A stretch of DNA of 6,930 nucleotides from Anaerococcus sp. (lineage in GTDB: Bacteria; Bacillota; Clostridia; Tissierellales; Peptoniphilaceae): NCBI GenBank assembly GCA_030825745.1, contig JAPJPH010000048.1, positions 1-6,930 on the forward strand. Direction: 5' to 3'. Under the pieces are notes generated by a model. That model ran no database searches and had not been told where the DNA came from. It saw only the letters and a list, made by a program, of their open reading frames with translations. Positions 1 to 4,787 of this stretch are shown piece after piece; position 1 is the stretch's first letter, and each line of letters opens with the position of its first letter. The position numbers and the translations under genes were made by a program.

Positions 1-1171
1 TATAATAGATGTTTAAGAAGGTCTCTATATCATTAAAATCATCAGCAAATTTAATTATATCAAATATATCCTTACTAATTTTTGAACTAAAAAAATCAAA
101 ACTATTTAATCTTAGGGAAAAATCTAGGTCATCTCTCATTAAAAAAGATATAATATTTAGACTATGGATATTATTTCTAAATAAGATAGCATTTTTCTTG
201 TTAGGATCTAAGTTCTTTTTTATATAAGAGTAGCTATCATAAATTGAGTCTGACTTTATTATCTTGATATTACCATCATATCTCTTAGAACTAGAAATTT
301 TTTTATTGTATCTAAAGTCATTTTTAGAAATAAACCTAGCTGATAGGTCTACTATATTTTTACTAGATCTATGATTTATGCTTAGGGTGTATAAGCTTGA
401 ATTTGGATAGTGTTTATCAAATTCTAAAAGATATTTTGGCCAGGCTGCCCTAAAAGAGTAGATAGATTGATCATCATCTGCAACAATCATTAAATTGTTT
501 GAAGGATATATAATTTTTTCTATGATTTTAAATTGGATAAGGGAGGTATCCTGACCCTCATCAACTTGGACAAACTTATATTTACTTCTAACTCGTCTAA
601 GGATAGATAGGTCTTCTTCTAATATTTCTAGGCATTTGGTAAGCATATCATCAAAATCTATATAGTGGTTTTCTTTTTTGAAGTTTTCATATAGGTCATA
701 GATATCTTTGATATCTTTTAGGTTAGATTTTTCTAGGTAGGAGATATCTTTCATGGAGTTTTTCATAAAACCTGTTATTCTAAAATACTCATCTATATCT
801 TCGTTACTTATTAGTTTATTATTTTTCTTATAGTATAAGTCTCTAATTAGTTGGTATTTATTATATGTATGATCACCCTCTAATAGCCTAAGATTTTTTT
901 TATTTTCCTTTAAATAGGCCCTTATAACCAGATAGGAAAAGGCGTGGATAGTCATAAAGTTACTGGACTTATAATCATATCTTAGCTTCATATCCACAGC
1001 TTGGGATTTGGAGAAGGTAAGGGTTAGAATATGACTAGGGTCTATGATATTAGAAAGCTTTTTTATCCTTTCTAAAAGCATGGTAGTTTTTCCAGCTCCA
1101 GGAGCTGCAAGCACCAAGGCAGGCGATTTTTTGTGATTAATTGCTTTGATTTGTTCATTAGTTAGTTTCAT
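1..1171 (-). CDS. UvrD/Rep-family ATP-dependent DNA helicase, N-terminal ~390 residues (3' end beyond the window)
   Basis: Reading the minus strand from the ATG at 1171 gives an uninterrupted frame that leaves the window at base 1. It carries the superfamily 1A helicase motifs in order: Q motif LTNEQIKAI (residues 3-11), Walker A APGAGKTT (23-30), motif Ia TLTFSKSQA (50-58), motif Ib TIHAFSY (74-80), Walker B VDEGQD (203-208), motif III VADDDQSIYSFRAA (230-243) and NHRSS of motif IV (266-270). Family members use ATP to move 3'-5' on single-stranded DNA in repair or replication. The Walker B residue after DE is Gly, where Tyr, Phe or Ala is usual. The start is forced: an in-frame TGA lies at 1177-1175 and the next Met falls after Walker A. 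No Shine-Dalgarno site precedes it. Motifs V and VI are not visible, so UvrD, PcrA and smaller UvrD-like paralogues cannot be separated, and I give no symbol. Confidence 0.93.
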   Translation of the reverse strand, partial: MKLTNEQIKAINHKKSPALVLAAPGAGKTTMLLERIKKLSNIIDPSHILTLTFSKSQAVDMKLRYDYKSSNFMTIHAFSYLVIRAYLKENKKNLRLLEGDHTYNKYQLIRDLYYKKNNKLISNEDIDEYFRITGFMKNSMKDISYLEKSNLKDIKDIYDLYENFKKENHYIDFDDMLTKCLEILEEDLSILRRVRSKYKFVQVDEGQDTSLIQFKIIEKIIYPSNNLMIVADDDQSIYSFRAAWPKYLLEFDKHYPNSSLYTLSINHRSSKNIVDLSARFISKNDFRYNKKISSSKRYDGNIKIIKSDSIYDSYSYIKKNLDPNKKNAILFRNNIHSLNIISFLMRDDLDFSLRLNSFDFFSSKISKDIFDIIKFADDFNDIETFLNIYY

Positions 1172-1177
1172 AAGTCA

Positions 1178-1186
1178 ATTTTACCA
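1178..1186 (-). promoter_or_regulatory. Candidate extended -10 promoter of the helicase, placed for leaderless transcription
   Basis: On the minus strand TGGTAAAAT runs from 1186 to 1178: the TGN extension followed by TAAAAT, five of six matches to TATAAT. Six bases (TGACTT) separate it from the helicase ATG, so the predicted transcription start falls on the A of the start codon at 1171. No good -35 hexamer is seen at 16-18 bp, as is common for extended -10 promoters. The background is AT-rich, so chance occurrence is possible. Confidence 0.4.
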
Positions 1187-1206
1187 TACTTTTTTTTGTA
1201 AATATA

Positions 1207-1215
1207 TGTTAAAAT
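1207..1215 (+). promoter_or_regulatory. Candidate extended -10 promoter of the nitroreductase-like gene
   Basis: TGTTAAAAT (TGN plus TAAAAT) ends 32 bp upstream of the ATG at 1248 and would start transcription near 1222, leaving a leader of about 26 nt with a GGGGGA Shine-Dalgarno site at 1238-1243. There is no convincing -35 box; the hexamer at 17-bp spacing is TACTTT. It is divergent from the helicase promoter, with 20 bp between the two -10 elements. Confidence 0.4.
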
Positions 1216-1247
1216 ATAAGAAGAAGTAAAAAATAATGGGGGAATAA

Positions 1248-2048
1248 ATGCTAACACAAAATTTTTTAAAATCAAGAACTTCAACTAGAGACTTTACTTT
1301 AAACAAACTAGGAGAAGACTTACTAAAGAAAATCAGAACTGAAATAGATGAAAAAATTATTACTCAAGAATATAGAAATGATCTAAATTTTATTATCAAT
1401 ACTGATGGCGATAGTGTATACAATGCCTTAGATGGTATCGCAGGTTATAGGGGAATCATGATAAAAGCACCAGCTTATATTGCCTTACATACCCTAAATA
1501 ATAAAGCAGAGACCTTGGTAAAAGCATCATATAAATTAGAAGAGTTAATCACTAGCCTAAATGAATTAGGCCTAGGTAATTGCTGGATTACCCTAGCTGA
1601 TGTAAAAGATTCAGTAAAAGAATCTACCTTTAATTATGAAGATGGGGATGTAAGTATGCTTCTAGCAGTTGGATATCCACTTGATGAGAGTGTAAAAGAG
1701 CATAGGTATGATGATAGGATTGGAAATTCTGAGCTAGTTTATATAGATGATTTTGATCATCCAGCAAGTGATGAAGATCTTGAGCAAAGGGGATTAAATA
1801 ATATCTTTGACTATGCGAAATTTGCACCAAGTGCCTATAACTCACAACCATGGAGATTTTTAATAGTTGATGATCAACTATCTATTTATATAAAAAATTA
1901 TAGCGGCAATGTAAATTTAATTGATGCTGGTATAATAATGTATTATATAGATCAACTAGGTAAAACTCTTTCTCTAGGATCATCTTGGAATATAGCACCA
2001 AAACTAGAAGGAAGTGAGTATACCTATATAGCTAGTAAAAAAATGTAA
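1248..2048 (+). CDS. Nitroreductase-like flavoprotein (TM1586-type putative nitroreductase)
   Basis: This 266-residue protein has nitroreductase-fold signatures: SRTSTRDF near the N-terminus (residues 9-16, resembling the usual RRSxRxF FMN-phosphate-binding segment), a stretch with YRGIMIKAPAYIAL (67-80), ELGLGNCWI (106-114), VGYP (141-144) and, in the second half, FAPSAYNSQPWRF (192-204), which matches the family motif APSxxNxQPW. The order, with the APS-NSQPW block late rather than near the N-terminus, points to the TM1586-like group rather than the classical NfsB type. Family members bind FMN and reduce electrophilic substrates with NAD(P)H; the substrate here cannot be predicted. There is no signal peptide or membrane segment, so it should be cytosolic. 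The ATG follows GGGGGA (1238-1243) by four bases. It appears monocistronic, with a terminator directly after the stop. Confidence 0.85.
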   Translation: MLTQNFLKSRTSTRDFTLNKLGEDLLKKIRTEIDEKIITQEYRNDLNFIINTDGDSVYNALDGIAGYRGIMIKAPAYIALHTLNNKAETLVKASYKLEELITSLNELGLGNCWITLADVKDSVKESTFNYEDGDVSMLLAVGYPLDESVKEHRYDDRIGNSELVYIDDFDHPASDEDLEQRGLNNIFDYAKFAPSAYNSQPWRFLIVDDQLSIYIKNYSGNVNLIDAGIIMYYIDQLGKTLSLGSSWNIAPKLEGSEYTYIASKKM

Positions 2049-2050
2049 GT

Positions 2051-2075
2051 AAGGGCGCCTTGGAGCGCTCTTTTT
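2051..2075 (+). terminator. Rho-independent terminator after the nitroreductase-like gene
   Basis: AGGGCGC (2052-2058) pairs with GCGCTCT (2065-2071) with one G-U pair around a six-base loop, followed by five Ts (2071-2075). The stem is the most GC-rich spot in its neighbourhood. It starts just after the TAA at 2048 and ends 4 bp before the map Shine-Dalgarno site, so it separates two genes only 40 bp apart, or partly uncouples them. Confidence 0.8.
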
Positions 2076-2078
2076 AAT

Positions 2079-2083
2079 GGAGG
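2079..2083 (+). promoter_or_regulatory. Shine-Dalgarno site that sets the map start codon
   Basis: GGAGG sits five bases upstream of the in-frame TTG at 2089. The upstream ATG at 2077 shares its G with this site and has only the terminator T-run in front of it, so it cannot be the start served by this ribosome binding site. Confidence 0.75.
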
Positions 2084-2088
2084 TTATA

Positions 2089-2895
2089 TTGATTAGAATA
2101 TACAGTGAAGAAGATTTTATAAAGATGAGAAAAGCAGCAGAGGTTTTATGTCAGACTCATCTTGCTATAAAAAAAGTAATAAAAGAGGGGATGACTACCC
2201 TTGATCTAGACAAATTTGCTAATAAATTTATAACAGATCACAAAAAAGCAATCCCAGCCCAACTTGGATATGGAGGTTTCCCATATACCCTATGTATTTC
2301 TGTAAATGATGAAATTTGTCATGGGTACCCTTCAGATTATGTTATTAAAGAAGGCGATATAGTTTCTATAGACAATGTTATTAATTTAGATGGTGGTTTA
2401 GCAGATTCCTGTTGGTCATATGCCATTGGAAAGCTAGATGATGAGGATCAAAGACTCTTTGATACAGACCTAAGAGCCCTACAAAAGGCTGTAGAAGTTG
2501 CAAAAATTGGTAATAGAATAGGCGATATCGGTGCTAGTATCCAAGAATATGTAGAAGGTGAAAATGGATTTTCAGTTATTAGAGATTTCATTGGACATGG
2601 TATAGGAAAAGATATGCATGAAGATCCCCAAGTTCCCCATGTAGGAAAAGCTGGTCGTGGACCAAGAATTACAGAGGGTATGGTCTTTACCATAGAACCT
2701 ATGATAGTTAGAGGGGACTGGCACATGAAAGTTGACGATAATGGCTGGACAGCTAGGACTGTAGATGGATCTACCTGCTGTCAATTTGAACACCAACTAA
2801 TAATCCACAAGGACGGAGCAGAAATAATAACAGATCAAAGTAAGTATAAACTAGAAGATAGGGACCTAGAATTTATAGATTCATACAGGTTTTAA
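2089..2895 (+). CDS. map: Type I methionine aminopeptidase (TTG start)
   Basis: This cytosolic metalloprotease of peptidase family M24A removes the initiator Met from new proteins. Numbering from the TTG (268 residues), all five metal ligands are present: D95, D106, H170, E203 and E234, plus active-site histidines H78 (NDEICHGYP) and H177. The beginning, MIRIYSEEDFIKMRKA, matches the usual start of the family. The frame is open to an ATG at 2077, but that codon overlaps the GGAGG (2079-2083), so I prefer TTG at 2089. The segment GGLADSCW (102-109) and the block after it resemble the streptococcal and lactobacillal MetAP subgroup rather than the E. coli type, but without the ~27-residue insertion known in Streptococcus. 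It is not next to secY, adk or infA, so the genome may hold another copy in the ribosomal-protein operon (inference). A shared terminator follows. Confidence 0.95.
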   Translation: MIRIYSEEDFIKMRKAAEVLCQTHLAIKKVIKEGMTTLDLDKFANKFITDHKKAIPAQLGYGGFPYTLCISVNDEICHGYPSDYVIKEGDIVSIDNVINLDGGLADSCWSYAIGKLDDEDQRLFDTDLRALQKAVEVAKIGNRIGDIGASIQEYVEGENGFSVIRDFIGHGIGKDMHEDPQVPHVGKAGRGPRITEGMVFTIEPMIVRGDWHMKVDDNGWTARTVDGSTCCQFEHQLIIHKDGAEIITDQSKYKLEDRDLEFIDSYRF

Positions 2896-2933
2896 AAAAG
2901 GCTCTCAAGGAATTTTCCAAGAGAGTCTTTTTT
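2894..2933. terminator. Bidirectional terminator shared by map and tdk
   Basis: GGCTCTC (2900-2906) pairs with GAGAGTC (2921-2927) with one G-T mismatch/wobble, flanked by six As (2894-2899) and six Ts (2928-2933) that extend the pairing. The 14-base loop holds a small secondary GGA/TCC stem. Read from either strand it is a hairpin followed by a T-run, and it overlaps the stop codons of both convergent genes (map TAA 2893-2895, tdk TAA 2934-2932). Confidence 0.88.
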
Positions 2934-3540
2934 AGTCTAATTCTTCTAAACTTATTTGGTTTTTGTTTTGAGATTTTTCATTCATCTTCTTATCATAGCA
3001 TGACCTACATAAGGGTTCGTAGGATTCTTTTGAACCAATTTGAATTCTTGATTCATCAGATGATTTTCTATAACTAACCCAAGCATCCTCACCACAACTT
3101 GCACATATAGCATGGTGTTTAATTAACTCATCTGCTATAGGCATAATCTCCTTTATTATTTCAAAAGGTCTACTCATATAGTCCATATCAAGACCTGATA
3201 CAACTATAGATATATTCATATTTAAAATTTTATTAAATATTTCTACAACTTCAGTTGGGGCATTTGGAAAAAATTGAAGTTCATCTATTCCAACGGCATC
3301 TACTTCATTTTCCCTAACAAAGGCTAAAATTTCATTTAAATCACTAACCTTTGATGCATCTAAACTTAGTTTATCGTGGCTAACAATTTTTTTATCATCA
3401 TCTCTATTGTCTATGGATGGCTTAAAGGCAGCTACCTTGTAATTTGCAATCTTCATCCTATAGAGTTCTCTCCAAAGAGAGGTTGTCTTTCCTGAAAACA
3501 TGCTTCCGGTGTGTACTATTAGTCTTCCAAGTCTTTTCAT
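2932..3540 (-). CDS. tdk: Thymidine kinase, type II (TK1-like)
   Basis: It phosphorylates thymidine (and deoxyuridine) with ATP in the pyrimidine salvage pathway, in the cytosol. The 202-residue product has Walker A GSMFSGKT (12-19), the DELQFF block (86-91) containing the predicted catalytic Glu E87, SGLDMDYMSRPF (115-126), a four-Cys zinc ribbon CASC (146-149) and CRSC (178-181), and the thymidine-binding lasso segment around IGSKESYEPLC (168-178). All are typical of the TK1 family, usually about 190-200 residues. The last ~15 residues are polar and look like a disordered tail. It lies 7 bp downstream of ychF and most likely shares its transcript; the Shine-Dalgarno site is weak (AGGT just upstream of the ATG at 3540), which suits translational coupling or moderate expression. 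Transcription ends at the terminator shared with map. Confidence 0.96.
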   Translation of the reverse strand: MKRLGRLIVHTGSMFSGKTTSLWRELYRMKIANYKVAAFKPSIDNRDDDKKIVSHDKLSLDASKVSDLNEILAFVRENEVDAVGIDELQFFPNAPTEVVEIFNKILNMNISIVVSGLDMDYMSRPFEIIKEIMPIADELIKHHAICASCGEDAWVSYRKSSDESRIQIGSKESYEPLCRSCYDKKMNEKSQNKNQISLEELD

Positions 3541-3547
3541 AAATTAC

Positions 3548-4645
3548 CTATACATTAAATCTAAAGTTGACAACATCACCATCACACATAATATATTCCT
3601 TGCCCTCCATTCTTAAAAGGCCTTTTTCTTTAGCGTGAACAAATGACTTACATTCTACTAGATCTTCATATGAAACTATCTCAGCCTTAATAAATCCTCT
3701 TGCTATATCAGTATGGATCTTAGATGCAGCTTCAACAGCCTTATCACCCTTGGTTATTGTCCAAGCCCTAGTTTCCATCTCTCCTGTAGTTAAAAATGAG
3801 ATTAGATTTAAGGTTTCATAGCTATCTCTAATAACTTTATCTGTACCAGATTCGCTAAGTCCGATCATCTCTAAAAATTCCTTTTTCTCATCTTCATCTT
3901 CTATATTTGAAATCTCTTCTTCAATTTTGGCACTTACAACTGATACCTTGGCATTTTCACTTTTGGCAAAATCTCTTACCTTACTAACATAATGGTTTTT
4001 TATCCCATCATCTTGGGCATCTGCTTCATTTACATTACATACATATATGATTGGCTTTGTCGATAAAAGTTGATAGGCCTTTAATAATTTCTTTTCTTCA
4101 TCATTTAAATTAAGAACTCTTGCTGATTTGCCTTCTTCTAAAACTTCTTTGATTTTTTCTAAAAGAGTAACCTCATCTCGGACACTCTTATCACTTCTAG
4201 CAACTTTTTTCTTTTTTTCAAGGACTTTTTCAACTAACTCCAAGTCTGATAAAATCAACTCTAAATTAATTGTTTCTATATCTCTTAGAGGATCCACTGA
4301 CCCATCTACGTGGGTTACATTTGGATCATCAAAACATCTAAGAACCTCAACTATTGCATCAGTTTCTCTAATATTAGATAAAAATTTATTACCTAAACCC
4401 TCACCCTTGCTAGCTCCTCTAACAAGACCTGCAATATCATAAAACTCAACAACAGCTGGTACTATTTTTTTGCTAGAACTGATTTCAGAAAGAACTTCTA
4501 GCCTTTTATCAGGTACATTTACAAGGCCCACATTTGGATCAATAGTAGCAAAGGGATAGTTTGCTATAAGGGCACCCGCCTTGGTAATGGCATTGAATAA
4601 TGTTGATTTTCCAACATTAGGCAAGCCTACAATTCCTAGTTTCAT
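3548..4645 (-). CDS. ychF: Ribosome-associated ATPase YchF/EngD (Obg-family P-loop protein)
   Basis: The preferred start is the ATG at 4645, giving 365 residues beginning MKLGIVGLPNVGKST, the standard YchF N-terminus. A GTG three codons upstream (4654) overlaps the Shine-Dalgarno site and is unlikely. G1 is GLPNVGKST (7-15) and G3 is DIAG (70-73), followed by LVRGASKGEGLGNKFL. The G4 position reads NVNE (204-207) rather than NKxD, the feature that makes YchF prefer ATP over GTP. H112 in VTHVDG probably matches the hydrolysis-linked His of E. coli YchF. A predicted coiled coil (about 127-190) interrupts the G domain, and a C-terminal TGS domain (about 280-365) ends YIMCDGDVVNFRFNV. The family binds ribosomes and is implicated in stress responses and translation. 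It leads a two-gene operon with tdk; its promoter lies in the divergent region at 4686-4713. Confidence 0.97.
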   Translation of the reverse strand: MKLGIVGLPNVGKSTLFNAITKAGALIANYPFATIDPNVGLVNVPDKRLEVLSEISSSKKIVPAVVEFYDIAGLVRGASKGEGLGNKFLSNIRETDAIVEVLRCFDDPNVTHVDGSVDPLRDIETINLELILSDLELVEKVLEKKKKVARSDKSVRDEVTLLEKIKEVLEEGKSARVLNLNDEEKKLLKAYQLLSTKPIIYVCNVNEADAQDDGIKNHYVSKVRDFAKSENAKVSVVSAKIEEEISNIEDEDEKKEFLEMIGLSESGTDKVIRDSYETLNLISFLTTGEMETRAWTITKGDKAVEAASKIHTDIARGFIKAEIVSYEDLVECKSFVHAKEKGLLRMEGKEYIMCDGDVVNFRFNV

Positions 4646-4653
4646 CTTTTTCA

Positions 4654-4659
4654 CTCCCT
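4654..4659 (-). promoter_or_regulatory. Shine-Dalgarno site that sets the ychF start codon
   Basis: On the minus strand AGGGAG (4659 to 4654) lies eight bases before the ATG at 4645. The in-frame GTG at 4654-4652 uses the last G of this site and so has no room for ribosome binding. Confidence 0.8.
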
Positions 4660-4685
4660 ATTTTCTTATTTTAACAAGTGATATT

Positions 4686-4713
4686 ATTATAATTGTTTTG
4701 TCCTAAAAATCAA
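4686..4713 (-). promoter_or_regulatory. Predicted promoter of the ychF-tdk operon
   Basis: On the minus strand TTGATT (4713-4708) is followed after 16 bp by a perfect TATAAT (4691-4686). Transcription would begin near 4679, about 34 bases before the ychF ATG. A second extended -10 (TGTTAAAAT) occurs closer to the gene, at about 4678-4670. Both promoter elements lie largely inside the arms of the inverted repeat at 4687-4719. Confidence 0.6.
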
Positions 4714-4719
4714 TTATAA
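4687..4719. repeat. 9-bp perfect inverted repeat spanning overlapping divergent promoters
   Basis: TTATAATTG (4687-4695) and CAATTATAA (4711-4719) are exact reverse complements separated by 15 bp. Because the arms contain TATAAT-like and TTG-like segments, the symmetry creates a predicted promoter on each strand in the same place. It could be an operator or a by-product of overlapping promoters in AT-rich DNA. Confidence 0.5.
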
Positions 4720-4720
4720 A
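4693..4720 (+). promoter_or_regulatory. Candidate distal promoter of the DUF438-hemerythrin-PAS gene
   Basis: TTGTTT (4693-4698) is followed after 16 bp by TATAAA (4715-4720), which would start transcription near 4727. It occupies almost the same bases as the minus-strand ychF promoter, so the two would compete for RNA polymerase. A transcript from here would carry the complete hairpin at 4758-4779 in its leader. Confidence 0.35.
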
Positions 4721-4724
4721 AATC

Positions 4725-4756
4725 TTGCTTTTCCTAGTGAAATACTAGGGTATAAT
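4725..4756 (+). promoter_or_regulatory. Candidate long-spacer promoter (MerR-like architecture) of the DUF438-hemerythrin-PAS gene
   Basis: A perfect -10 TATAAT (4751-4756) is preceded by TTGCTT (4725-4730) with a 20-bp spacer, longer than the optimal 17. No better -35 exists at 16-18 bp (CTTTTC at 17). The spacer holds the palindrome at 4733-4749. MerR-family activators are known to act on promoters with 19-20 bp spacers containing a central palindrome by untwisting the DNA. Predicted transcription start is near 4763. Confidence 0.45.
4733..4749. promoter_or_regulatory. Putative operator: palindrome CCTAGT-N5-ACTAGG in the promoter spacer
   Basis: CCTAGT (4733-4738) and ACTAGG (4744-4749) form a perfect 6-bp inverted repeat with a 5-bp centre, ending one base before the -10 box. 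Its position between -35 and -10 suggests a dimeric regulator site. The regulator is not encoded in this window. Confidence 0.45.
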
Positions 4757-4757
4757 A

Positions 4758-4779
4758 CACTTATAGAAATTTATAAGTG
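4758..4779. repeat. 8-bp perfect inverted repeat abutting the Shine-Dalgarno site
   Basis: CACTTATA (4758-4765) and TATAAGTG (4772-4779) are exact reverse complements with a 6-base centre. The right arm ends on the first G of the GGAGG ribosome site (4779-4783) of the gene at 4788. It could be a DNA operator over the transcription start, or, in a longer transcript, an RNA hairpin limiting access to the ribosome site. Confidence 0.5.
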
Positions 4780-4787
4780 GAGGATAT

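Noticed and set aside
9..227. Plus-strand open frame of 72 codons at the left edge
   Set aside because: It lies wholly antisense to the helicase coding frame, has no Shine-Dalgarno site and low-complexity hydrophobic/Lys composition.
1..1171. A defence or phage-linked helicase system
   Set aside because: The helicase has ordinary UvrD motifs and its only visible neighbours are housekeeping-type genes; no nuclease, methylase or phage gene is present in the window.
1630..1851. Minus-strand open frame inside the nitroreductase-like gene
   Set aside because: Shadow of the coding strand; His/Tyr-rich product without family features.
2077..2088. ATG at 2077 as the map start
   Set aside because: It overlaps the GGAGG that serves the TTG at 2089 and adds residues MEVI that are not part of the usual family N-terminus.
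2448..2796. Two minus-strand open frames inside map
   Set aside because: Both are antisense to a gene with all catalytic residues intact and have no ribosome site or recognisable motif.
4128..4442. Plus-strand 104-codon frame inside ychF
   Set aside because: Ser/Thr/Phe-rich product typical of the reverse of a Lys/Glu-rich gene; ychF is intact on the other strand.
4646..4654. GTG at 4654 as the ychF start
   Set aside because: It overlaps the AGGGAG ribosome site; ATG at 4645 gives the standard MKLGIVGLPNVGKS beginning.
4646..4787. A riboswitch or small RNA gene in the divergent region
   Set aside because: Only simple inverted repeats are seen; no conserved multi-helix architecture or known aptamer core, and the predicted leaders are short.
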